In this document: positions 1-7,439 of the stretch, one piece after another
Position numbering within the stretch: position 1 is the first letter of the stretch
Layout of the letters: every line of letters starts with the position of its first letter
Source: Pseudofrankia nepalensis
Lineage (GTDB): Bacteria; Actinomycetota; Actinomycetes; Frankiales; Frankiaceae
DNA: 64,000 nt
Assembly (NCBI RefSeq): GCF_016786305.1
Contig: NZ_JADWYV010000001.1
Reading direction: 5' to 3' (one strand)
Notes under the pieces: generated by a model
What the model saw: only the letters and a program-made list of their open reading frames with translations
Told to the model about the DNA's origin: nothing
Databases searched by the model: none
Position numbers and translations under genes: made by a program

Positions 1-2
1 GG

Positions 3-1040
3 TCACGGCCCTGCGGCTGGACCTCGTCCCGCTACCGGCGCCGCCGGCGCCGGTGGGGCGACGGCGGCCGGCACGGGCGCGAGCGGACGCCAGACCTGGC
101 CGAGGACGCGGGCCGTCACCGCGCCCTGGTCGGACGCGTCACCGACCAGCGCGGCCAGCAGCGCCGCCGCCGGCGGCCGGGCCGCGGGATCACGCGACAG
201 CGCCACCCGCAGCACCTCGGCCAGCCGCGGCGGCACCCCGGACAGGTCCGGCGTGACATGCATCGACCGGATCAGCAGCACCTCGGCGCTGCCCGTCCCG
301 AACGGCGCCCGGCCCGTCGCGGCGAACAGCACGGTCAGCCCCCACGCCCACACGTCGGCCGCGGGACCGACCCGGCCACCGACCTCGGCCTGCTCGGGAG
401 CCAGATAGCCGGGGCTGCCGACGATCGCGCCCGCGCGGGTGACCTCCGCGCCCGCCGCCCCGCCCGCGGCGCCGACCGCCGGCCGGGCCATCCCGAAGTC
501 GATCACCCGCGGCCCGGCCGGGGCGATCAGCACGTTCGCCGGTTTCAGGTCCCGGTGCACGACACCGGCGCGGTGGATCGCGACCAGCGCCTCCGCGAGC
601 CCGACCGCGAGCGCCTCCACGGTCGGCCCCGGCAGGCTGCCACCCGCCGCGACGACCTCGGCGAGGCTCGGCCCGGCGACGTACTCGGTCGCCAGCCACG
701 GCCGGGGCGCGTCCGGGTCGGCGGCGAGCACCCGGGCGGTGCAGGTCCCGGCGACGGCCCGCGCGGCGGCGACCTCCCGGCGAAACCGGGCCCGGTAGTC
801 CGGCAGCGCCGCCACCCTGGCGTGGATCAGCTTCACGGCGACGAGCCGCCCGCCCGCCGCCGCCTCCACCCCGCCGCCGCCCGCCCCGGGGCGCCGTAAC
901 GCCTGCGCGAGGTCGACCGTGGCGGTGTCGTCCGCGACGCCGAGAAACACCACACCCATCCCGCCGGCGCCGAGCCGGGCGGTCAGCTGGTAGCCGCCCA
1001 CCCGGGTCGGGTCTCCGGCCCGCAACGGTGCCAGCGGCAT
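3..1040 (-). CDS. Ser/Thr protein kinase (PknB-like), C-terminus beyond window
   Basis: Eukaryotic-type protein kinase that phosphorylates Ser/Thr residues. The visible part holds the whole catalytic core: a glycine-rich loop (LGAGGMG), the ATP-binding lysine in VAVKLIH, the catalytic loop HRDLKPAN, the DFG metal motif (DFGMA) and an APEQ activation segment (GYLAPEQ). After the kinase domain the protein becomes Pro/Ala-rich and runs off the left edge, so any membrane segment or sensor domain is not visible. I chose the ATG at 1040 over an upstream in-frame start at 1115 because GAGGGGAG lies 8-10 bases before it and the kinase fold begins about 15 residues later. It is divergent from the ABC exporter genes. 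Substrates cannot be told from sequence. Confidence 0.9.
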   Translation of the reverse strand: MPLAPLRAGDPTRVGGYQLTARLGAGGMGVVFLGVADDTATVDLAQALRRPGAGGGGVEAAAGGRLVAVKLIHARVAALPDYRARFRREVAAARAVAGTCTARVLAADPDAPRPWLATEYVAGPSLAEVVAAGGSLPGPTVEALAVGLAEALVAIHRAGVVHRDLKPANVLIAPAGPRVIDFGMARPAVGAAGGAAGAEVTRAGAIVGSPGYLAPEQAEVGGRVGPAADVWAWGLTVLFAATGRAPFGTGSAEVLLIRSMHVTPDLSGVPPRLAEVLRVALSRDPAARPPAAALLAALVGDASDQGAVTARVLGQVWRPLAPVPAAVAPPAPAAPVAGRGPAAGP

Positions 1041-1349
1041 CCAGCGCGCTCCCCTCGTCCGGTGACGCGGCCGACCACGGACGTCCCCGCGCCGCCCGGC
1101 GGCCCCGTACACCACCGGCGCGCGGCCCGGGACAGGGCGCCAAGCCGCGAAGATGACGCCAGTATGTCTGGTTCCGGTCGCGGGTAGGAAACCTCAGAAG
1201 TCACGCAGACCCACCGCGCCTGGCCCCGGACACCCCGCCGCCGGCTGGCACGATGAGGCCACGGGATGTGCTCCAGGCCCAGCCCGGGTACCGGCCGGGC
1301 CGGCATCCGGACACGGCGGGTCTGGTCGTCCGACACGGAAGGCGGCGAG

Positions 1350-2330
1350 GTGCCCGGCGCAGCACTGACCATCAACGAGCTGTCCAAACGATACGGAGAC
1401 ATCGTCGCGCTGCGCGACATGACCTTCGACGTCCGCGCCGGCGAGCTGTTCGGCTTCGTCGGCAGCAACGGCGCCGGCAAGACCACCACCATGCGCATCG
1501 TGCTCGGTGTCCTGGCCGCCGACGCCGGCGAGGTCCGCTACGACGGGGTCCCGCTCACCTTCGACGTCCGCCGCCGGATCGGCTACATGCCCGAGGAACG
1601 CGGCCTCTACCCGAAGATGCGAGTCGGCGAGCAGCTGGAGTACCTCGCCCAGCTCCACGGCCTGAGTGCCGCCGCCGCCCGGACCGCGACCCGCCAGTGG
1701 GCGGCCCGGCTCGGCATCGAGACCCGGCTCGGCGACGAGGTGCAGGCCCTCAGCCTCGGCAACCAGCAGCGCGCCCAGCTCGCCGCCGCCCTCGTGCACG
1801 ACCCGGCCGTGCTCGTCCTCGACGAGCCGTTCTCCGGCCTCGACCCCCTCGCCGTCGACGTGATGAGCGACGTGCTGCGCGAACGAGCCGCCGCCGGCGT
1901 GCCCGTCGTCTTCTCCAGCCACCAGCTCGACCTCGTCGAACGGCTGTGCGACCGGGTCGGGATCGTCTCCGCCGGCTCCATGGTCGCCATCGGCCCCGTC
2001 GACGAGCTGCGCGCCGGCGGCGCCTCCACGCTCGTCGTCGACGCCCCCGACGCGCCGGCCGGCTGGGCCGACACCCTGCCCAGCGTGCTCAGCACCGGCC
2101 GCGACGTCCGCGGCCGCACCGAGCTGCGCCTGGCCGCCGGCGCCGACGACCAGCAGGTCCTGCGCGCGGCGCTCGCGACCGGCCCCGTCCGCGAGTTCGC
2201 CCACCGCCGCCCCTCCCTGGCCCAGCTGTTCCGCGAGGTCGTGACCCACGAGCCGCCCACCCCCGCCGACCCGCCACCCCCGGCGACCCGGCGCGGCCGG
2301 GCCCGGTGGAAGAAGGAGGGACGCCCATGA
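1350..2330 (+). CDS. ABC transporter ATP-binding protein (ABC-2/NatA-like exporter)
   Basis: ATPase subunit that powers an exporter. Walker A is GSNGAGKTTT, the signature region is LSLGNQQR (a variant of LSGGQ), Walker B is VLVLDEPFSGLD, and the H-loop is SSHQLDLVE. The roughly 100 residues after the ATPase core match the C-terminal extension usual in drug and NatA-type ATPases. The start is taken as GTG 1350, which has GGAAGG 7 bases upstream; an in-frame ATG at 1266 would add 28 unconserved residues. The stop overlaps the next ATG (ATGA), so the gene is translationally coupled to the permease. The substrate is unknown; sodium/cation or drug export is typical of the family. Confidence 0.9.
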   Translation: MPGAALTINELSKRYGDIVALRDMTFDVRAGELFGFVGSNGAGKTTTMRIVLGVLAADAGEVRYDGVPLTFDVRRRIGYMPEERGLYPKMRVGEQLEYLAQLHGLSAAAARTATRQWAARLGIETRLGDEVQALSLGNQQRAQLAAALVHDPAVLVLDEPFSGLDPLAVDVMSDVLRERAAAGVPVVFSSHQLDLVERLCDRVGIVSAGSMVAIGPVDELRAGGASTLVVDAPDAPAGWADTLPSVLSTGRDVRGRTELRLAAGADDQQVLRAALATGPVREFAHRRPSLAQLFREVVTHEPPTPADPPPPATRRGRARWKKEGRP

Positions 2331-3610
2331 GCGGCGCGACCGGGCTCGACACCGACCCGCCCACGACCACCCCCACCGGGCCGCCCGCCCCGGCGACCGG
2401 CCAGGACGCGCCGCCACCGCCGACGACCCGCCGCGTGCTGTGGCTCGTGCTGAGCCGGGAGGTCTCCACCCGGCTCCGCTCCAAAGCCTTCAAGATCATG
2501 ACGCCGCTGTTCGTCGTCGCGCTCGTCCTCGGGATCGGCGCCGCGTCCCTGTTCGCCGGCGGCACCTCGACCAGCACCGTCGGCTTCCTGCCCGCCGACG
2601 CCACCGCGGCCGCCGCGCTCGACGCCGCCGCCGACGGCGCGGGCGTCGACCTGCGGACCGTCACCGTCCCCGACCCCGCCGACGCCCGCGCCCAGGTCCA
2701 GGACGGCGACCTCGACGCCGCCGTCGTCGCCACCGGCGCCGACGGCCTCCAGGTCGTCGTCCGCGAGGAGCTCGACGACGTCACCGGCGCCCTGCTCACC
2801 GCCGTCGCCCGCGGGCAGGCACTCGACGCGCAGATCACCGCGCTCGGCGGCGACCCCGCCCAGGTCCAGGCCGCCATGGGCGCCGCCGGGGTACACGTCG
2901 AGGCCCTCGACCCCGCCGACCCGCGCCACGGGGCGCGCATCGCCCTCGGCGTCATCACCGGCATCCTGCTCTACATCTCGCTGCTCATCTTCGGCCCGAC
3001 GGTCGCCCAGGGCGTCGTCGAGGAGAAGTCGAGCCGGGTCGTCGAACTGCTCCTCGCGACCGTCAAACCGTGGCAGCTGATGGCGGGCAAGGTCCTCGGC
3101 ATCGGACTGGTCGGCCTGTCCCAGCTCGTCCTCTACGCCGCCGTCGCCGTGCCGATGGCCCTGGGCACCGGAGTGCTCGACCTGCCCACCTCGGTCGCGC
3201 TCGGCTCGGTGACCTGGTCGCTGCTCTGGTTCCTGCTCGGCTTCGCGCTCTACGCCCTGCTGTTCGCGGCCACCGGCGCGCTCGTGTCCCGGCAGGAGGA
3301 CGTCGCCGGCGTCACCACCCCGATCATCATGATGATCATCATTCCGTACGTGGTCGGGGTCTCCGTGCTGCCGTCGGACCCGGACAGCGGTCTGCTCGAC
3401 GTCCTGTCGGTCGTCCCGCTGTCCGCACCCCTGATCATGCCCATGCTGATCGCCGCCGGCACCGCGCCCGGCTGGCAGATCGCGCTGGCCGTCGCGCTCG
3501 CCGCCGCCACGATCGCCGCCCTCGTCCGCCTCACCGGCCGGATCTACGCCGGCGCGGTCAAACGCACCGGCAGCCGCATCCGCCTCACCGACGCCCTGCG
3601 CAACCGCTGA
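2327..3610 (+). CDS. ABC-2 family permease (NatB-like)
   Basis: Membrane partner of the preceding ATPase, 427 aa. After a Pro-rich N-terminal stretch there is one hydrophobic helix (residues about 60-85), a roughly 140-residue extracytoplasmic domain, and then five or so hydrophobic helices in the second half. This is the NatB/ABC2_membrane_3 architecture. The sequence EEKSSRVVELLL after the second helix is the conserved cytoplasmic loop of this family that contacts the ATPase. The start ATG overlaps the ATPase stop and has a strong ribosome site, AGAAGGAGGG, just upstream. A hairpin follows the stop codon. Confidence 0.88.
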   Translation: MSGATGLDTDPPTTTPTGPPAPATGQDAPPPPTTRRVLWLVLSREVSTRLRSKAFKIMTPLFVVALVLGIGAASLFAGGTSTSTVGFLPADATAAAALDAAADGAGVDLRTVTVPDPADARAQVQDGDLDAAVVATGADGLQVVVREELDDVTGALLTAVARGQALDAQITALGGDPAQVQAAMGAAGVHVEALDPADPRHGARIALGVITGILLYISLLIFGPTVAQGVVEEKSSRVVELLLATVKPWQLMAGKVLGIGLVGLSQLVLYAAVAVPMALGTGVLDLPTSVALGSVTWSLLWFLLGFALYALLFAATGALVSRQEDVAGVTTPIIMMIIIPYVVGVSVLPSDPDSGLLDVLSVVPLSAPLIMPMLIAAGTAPGWQIALAVALAAATIAALVRLTGRIYAGAVKRTGSRIRLTDALRNR

Positions 3611-3627
3611 CCCACCCCCACACGGCC

Positions 3628-3671
3628 GTCGGGCCGGTGGCGCCCCGAGGTCGGGGTGCCACCGGCCCGAC
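3628..3671. terminator. Bidirectional hairpin terminator
   Basis: A 44-base inverted repeat: a 14-bp perfect outer stem starting GTCGGGCC, one mismatched pair, four more G-C pairs and a 6-base loop. It lies between two convergent genes, so it probably ends both transcripts. There is no U-tract on either side, as is common for actinobacterial terminators. Confidence 0.75.
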
Positions 3672-3697
3672 GCGTCAGCTCCAGGCCTGGCCGCGGC

Positions 3698-4834
3698 TCA
3701 GGAACACACCAGCTCCTTGTCACCCATCTGGCGGAGCTGGGCGCAGTAGCTCTCCCGGGACACCATCCAACGGCCGTCCACCAGAACCGCCGAACCCGAG
3801 CCGCCGACCGAGCGGCGGATGTTCGGCGACGACGACGCGTACATGCTCTTGATCGCCGGCACCGTGTCATCGATGAAACTGATCGTGTAGCTGAGCTGGA
3901 CCGACGTCGGGCTCAGCCGCCGCATCGACGAGAAACTGATCTCCAGCGTCTCGACCAGCTGGGGATACCGGTCCCGCGCCCGGTGGGCGAGCTCGATCAG
4001 CTCCGCGCCGTCCTGCACCGCGGCGAGCCACGCCTCGTCGGTCTCCTCGCCCGCCCCGTACACGACCGAGAACGCGGCCTTGACCTGTTCCACCGTCGCC
4101 GGGTCCACCCCGCCCGGGTCGCGGTCCAACCTCAGCCCCTCGGCGATCCCACGGATCTCCGCCCAGTCGATCGGGGTGACGTCCCGCGTCGAGACGCCCA
4201 GCAGCGGGCCGTCCGCGCCCTCCCGCCAGTACAGGCCACCCTCGTAGCGTCCCTCGACGGTGCCGCTCGTCTGGAACGCCTGCTGGCCGCGCACGGTCGT
4301 CTCCGTCGCGCCGGTGCCCAGGACGCTCTTCAGGTCACCGTTTCCCCCGAAGGCGGCCAGGTCCGGCATCCAGTTGACGCCCACCTCGATCGTCGACGCC
4401 TCCTTGCCGTCCGGGCGCATGAACGTGCTGGAGTAGCTCGACTCGTTGTAGCCGAGCAGCATGGACACCTGGCTCATCGGGCCTGGGAAACCCTGCCCAC
4501 CGTTGCCGTCCCGGACGTGCACCGTCCCGGCCGGCAGCCAGGTGACCGTGATCCCGCCATACGTCCACGGCACGGCGTCCACCAGCGGCGCCGGCGTCTT
4601 CGCCGGGACGATCGACCCCTTGTGCCCCGTGCCGCCGAGCAGCCCGGCGGGGATCGCCACCCCCGCGACGACCGCCGCCACCAGCGCCGCCACCCCGGCC
4701 GCCCGCAGCCGCGCGGTACGCCGCCAGGCCCGCGCCCGCACGGACTCGGTGAACCACGGGTCGACGGTCAGCTCCGGCAGCTCGGCCCGCGCGGCCCGCA
4801 GCCGCGTCTCCAGATCATGATCGATGACGCTCAC
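3698..4834 (-). CDS. Membrane-anchored protein co-encoded with ECF sigma factor (candidate anti-sigma/regulatory partner)
   Basis: A 378-residue protein with an N-terminal cytosolic part of about 45 residues, one membrane helix (about residues 46-68, VAALVAAVVAGVAIPAGLL) and a roughly 300-residue outside domain with a few Cys. Its ATG overlaps the stop of the sigma-factor gene (ATGA), so it is made from the same transcript. That order and topology suit a membrane partner that holds or signals to the sigma factor. However, there is no clear zinc-type anti-sigma (HXXXCXXC) motif in the N-terminal part, so the anti-sigma role is inference from context. I do not recognise the outer domain. Confidence 0.7.
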   Translation of the reverse strand: MSVIDHDLETRLRAARAELPELTVDPWFTESVRARAWRRTARLRAAGVAALVAAVVAGVAIPAGLLGGTGHKGSIVPAKTPAPLVDAVPWTYGGITVTWLPAGTVHVRDGNGGQGFPGPMSQVSMLLGYNESSYSSTFMRPDGKEASTIEVGVNWMPDLAAFGGNGDLKSVLGTGATETTVRGQQAFQTSGTVEGRYEGGLYWREGADGPLLGVSTRDVTPIDWAEIRGIAEGLRLDRDPGGVDPATVEQVKAAFSVVYGAGEETDEAWLAAVQDGAELIELAHRARDRYPQLVETLEISFSSMRRLSPTSVQLSYTISFIDDTVPAIKSMYASSSPNIRRSVGGSGSAVLVDGRWMVSRESYCAQLRQMGDKELVCS

Positions 4835-5604
4835 CGCGCGTTTCCCTTCTCCTGCCGCGCCTCACGCGCCGCGACGACATCCGGCGACGCGCCAGCCGGC
4901 GCCCGCTGCCCGCCGTGGCGCCCCCCGGCCACCGGCCGCAGCCGCGCCGCCCGCGCCCCCGGCACCGGCACCGCGACATCCGGAACAGCCCTGACCAGCA
5001 CGATCTCCGCGTCGGCCTCGGCATCGGACTCGTTCGTCAGCACATCCGGCACCCCCGCCGGCACCCGCGGCGCCGCCCGCACCGTCGACGGCCCGTCGAG
5101 CAGATGGCTGTTCTCCCGCAGCCGGGCAAGCCCCCGGGAGGCCTGGCTGCGTACCGAGCCGACCGAGCAGCCCAGCGCCGCGGCCACGTCCGACTCGGAC
5201 AGGTCGTCGAGATAGCGCAGCACGATCACGGCCCGCTGCCGCGGCGGCAACGTCCGCAGCGCCCGCACCAGACCATCCCGCAGCGACAACGCCTCCGCGT
5301 GATCGGCGACCGGCACCTCCGGAGAACCAGGCCGGCCCTCGGTGACCAGCGGCACCTCTGCGACCCGCGCCCGCAGCCGTCGCCAGCGGCTGGTCGCGCC
5401 GTTGACCAGCGCCCGGCGTACGTACGCCTCGGGGTGGCCTTCGCTGACCTTCGGCCAGTGGCGGTAGGTCCGCTCGAACGCCCCCTGCAGCAGGTCCTCA
5501 CCCGCGGCCCGATCACCGCCGACGAGCAGCACGGCGCTCAACAGCAGCCGGTCCGCCGATCTGCCGACGAACTCCTCGAATGCCCGTTCCTCATCGTCAC
5601 GCAC
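4831..5604 (-). CDS. ECF RNA polymerase sigma factor (SigE-family type)
   Basis: Extracytoplasmic-function sigma factor that redirects RNA polymerase to a stress or signal regulon. Region 2 is in the first 75 residues (FEEFVGRSADRLLLSAVLLVG, then DLLQGAFERTYRHW). Region 4 is at about residues 115-170 (LPPRQRAVIVLRYLDDLSESD, then the helix-turn-helix ALGCSVGSVRSQASRGLARLR). About 85 extra residues follow region 4 and are Pro/Ala/Arg-rich, which is longer than usual for this group. The gene overlaps the downstream membrane-protein gene by 4 bases, which suggests a sigma/partner pair. The opening residues, DDEERAFEEFV, match the actinobacterial SigE-family pattern. Confidence 0.88.
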   Translation of the reverse strand: MRDDEERAFEEFVGRSADRLLLSAVLLVGGDRAAGEDLLQGAFERTYRHWPKVSEGHPEAYVRRALVNGATSRWRRLRARVAEVPLVTEGRPGSPEVPVADHAEALSLRDGLVRALRTLPPRQRAVIVLRYLDDLSESDVAAALGCSVGSVRSQASRGLARLRENSHLLDGPSTVRAAPRVPAGVPDVLTNESDAEADAEIVLVRAVPDVAVPVPGARAARLRPVAGGRHGGQRAPAGASPDVVAAREARQEKGNAR

Positions 5605-5771
5605 CCCTCGCCTCCCGGCTTCCGGACGTCTGCGCCTACACCCCCATCAACGCATCCAGTCCCGGCAACGATGAGCCCACACCCGACCACACCGGGCCAC
5701 ACCGGGCCACACCCACCATCGCCAACAGCCAAGGAGCCAGACCACCGGCGAAGCCGGCAAGAACCGGCGGG

Positions 5772-6200
5772 TCAGAGCAGGTTGCGCGGCCCGGGACCAA
5801 ACCGGGCGGCCTGGTCACCGGGATTGACCAGAGCACAGCGGTCGAACGACAGGCAGCCGCAGCCAATGCAGTCGGTGAACCGGTCGCGCAGCCGTTCCAG
5901 CGCCCGGATCCGCTCGTTGAGCACCCGCGCCCAGTCCTCCGACGCCCGCTCCCAGAACTCCCGGCCAGGAGTACTGTCCGCGGGCAACCCGGCGAGCACG
6001 TCACCGATCACCGACAACGGGATCCCGACACTCTGCGACGCCCGGATGAACGCGATCCGACGCAGCGTGCCCCGGCTGTACCGACGCTGGTTGCCAGCCG
6101 TGCGCCGAGACCGGATGAGCCCCTGGCTCTCGTAGAACCGCAGCGCCGACGGCGCCACCCCACTACGCGCCGCCAGCTCCCCGATCGTCAGCTCAGGCAC
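5772..6200 (-). CDS. soxR: Redox-sensitive MerR-family regulator SoxR
   Basis: Transcription factor that senses redox-active compounds through a [2Fe-2S] cluster. The N-terminal winged helix-turn-helix is clear (LTIGELAARSGVAPSALRFY, with YESQGLI after it). The C-terminal part carries the SoxR cluster motif CX2CXCX5C in FTDCIGCGCLSFDRC. Taking GTG 6200 gives 142 residues, the normal size for SoxR. The frame is open as far as 6545, but that extension is low-complexity and would run across the putative SoxR operator, so I reject it; other in-frame starts between 6200 and 6460 remain possible. It is divergent from an FMN reductase gene, the kind of target SoxR controls in Streptomyces. Confidence 0.88.
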   Translation of the reverse strand: MPELTIGELAARSGVAPSALRFYESQGLIRSRRTAGNQRRYSRGTLRRIAFIRASQSVGIPLSVIGDVLAGLPADSTPGREFWERASEDWARVLNERIRALERLRDRFTDCIGCGCLSFDRCALVNPGDQAARFGPGPRNLL

Positions 6201-6466
6201 GGGCCTGGCCCGCGGCGACCGGCCGCCACCGGGCGCCTCGCCACCCCGACCCGCCTCCTGGACGGCCGCCAGGCCTGCCTCGCCAGACTCCGGGGCCGGC
6301 CCGGCCGGCGGAGCCACCCGAGGGCCCGGCGGCCTCGGACCGGGGACGGCGGAAGCCACCGGATGGCAGATCGGGTCACAGATCGGGTCACGGGCGGCCG
6401 GTGCCGCCGCCGGACCGGCGTCGTTCGGCGTCACGAGCGCCACCGTACCCGCGGCCACGGCACTGG

Positions 6467-6486
6467 ACCTCAACCTTTGTTGAAGT
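6467..6486. promoter_or_regulatory. Putative SoxR box
   Basis: The 20-mer ACCTCAACCTTTGTTGAAGT is an imperfect palindrome in which 8 of 10 pairs match. Its half-site CCTCAA matches the start of the classical SoxR site (CCTCAAG...CTTGAGG). It lies between soxR and the divergent FMN reductase gene, about 90 bases before the reductase ATG. Binding is predicted, not shown. Confidence 0.65.
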
Positions 6487-6574
6487 ACCAGGCTGGCGGC
6501 AGCCGGCGCCACACCCCTCCCGCCACCGCCGGCCGGCCGGCACATCCCCCGGCCCGCGGGGAACAGGAGACCGG

Positions 6575-7174
6575 ATGCGCATGTGGGACGACCAGCTGCG
6601 ACTCGCCCTGATCGTCGCGAGCGTGCGGGAGGGCCGGTTCGCCACGACCGTCGCCGACTGGTTCGCCGGCGAGGCCACCACCCACCCGGACTTCGACGTC
6701 GACGTCATCGACGTCCGCGAGGCGATGCGGACGATGGTCAAGGACGACCCCGCGGTGCACTCCGGCGCCGTCGAGCTCTCACCACGCCTCGGTGTCGCCA
6801 GCCGACTCGACACCGCCGACGCCTTCGTCGTCATCACCCCCGAGTACAACCACAGCTACCCGGCGGCACTGAAGATCCTCATCGACGCCCACCACGTCGA
6901 ATGGGCCGCCAAACCCGTCGCGTTCGTCGCCTACGGCGGCCTGTCCGGCGGGCTGCGCGCCGTCGAGCACCTCCGAGCCGTGTTCGCCGAACTACACGCC
7001 ACCACCCTGCGCGACACCGTCAGCTTCCACGGCGCCCGTGCCCGCTTCGGCCCCGACGGCCAGCCCCACGACCCCACCGGACCCACCGAAGCCGCCAAAC
7101 TCCTGCTCGACCGGCTCGCCTGGTGGGCCCACGCGCTGCGCGCCGCCCGCGCCACCCACCCCTACGCCGCCTGA
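6575..7174 (+). CDS. NADPH-dependent FMN reductase-family protein
   Basis: Flavodoxin-fold reductase of 199 residues. It opens with a beta-strand and phosphate-binding turn (LALIVASVREGRFATTVADWF), has the family's TPEYNHSYPAALKILIDAH flavin-binding loop at about residues 85-105, and the following AYGGLSGGLRAVEHLR stretch. Such enzymes use NAD(P)H to reduce FMN, quinones or azo compounds. The ATG at 6575 has AGGAGA just upstream. The gene diverges from soxR with a putative SoxR operator in between, so induction by redox-cycling agents is the likely control. The physiological substrate is unknown. Confidence 0.88.
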   Translation: MRMWDDQLRLALIVASVREGRFATTVADWFAGEATTHPDFDVDVIDVREAMRTMVKDDPAVHSGAVELSPRLGVASRLDTADAFVVITPEYNHSYPAALKILIDAHHVEWAAKPVAFVAYGGLSGGLRAVEHLRAVFAELHATTLRDTVSFHGARARFGPDGQPHDPTGPTEAAKLLLDRLAWWAHALRAARATHPYAA

Positions 7175-7290
7175 ACCCGCCCCACTCTCGCTCCACCGGC
7201 GCCCGAGGATCCACGAAGATCACCACTGGCCGACAGGAGCGTCTTCAGTCCTTTGGAGCTTGTGAACTTGGGTGACGACATAGTGATCAT

Positions 7291-7338
7291 CAAGATCAAA
7301 AACAGGGTGTCGGGGCGTCAACAACGTTGACTATCTTG
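7291..7338 (+). repeat. Dispersed 48-bp imperfect inverted repeat, copy A
   Basis: The element opens with CAAGATCAA and ends with GTTGACTATCTTG. Its two ends can pair (CAAGAT with ATCTTG, TCAA with TTGA) around a GC-rich middle. The same layout recurs at 9346-9393, 14010-14058 and 60627-60668. It sits just beyond the hydrolase terminator hairpin. Confidence 0.65.
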
Positions 7339-7356
7339 TTGCTCTGTCCACGCAAG

Positions 7357-7392
7357 GACGCCCGGTCGAGCGGATCCGCTCGACCGGGCGTC
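7357..7392 (-). terminator. Hairpin downstream of first S33 hydrolase
   Basis: A perfect 36-base palindrome with stem arm GACGCCCGGTCGAGCG and GATC at the centre, 48 bases past the hydrolase stop. The matching hairpin of the second hydrolase copy differs by paired changes that keep the stem, which supports an RNA role such as termination. Confidence 0.75.
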
Positions 7393-7439
7393 GACGATGC
7401 CCCGGAGACGACGACCTTGACGCCGTCCGGAATGCGGTC

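Noticed and set aside
1194..2929. Long minus-strand frames opposite the ABC exporter genes
   Set aside because: Antisense shadows of high-GC coding sequence; composition is Gly/Asp/Val-rich with no domain.
5772..6545. A 257-residue SoxR with a long N-terminal extension
   Set aside because: The extension is low-complexity and would place the SoxR box inside the coding region; normal SoxR length is reached from GTG 6200.
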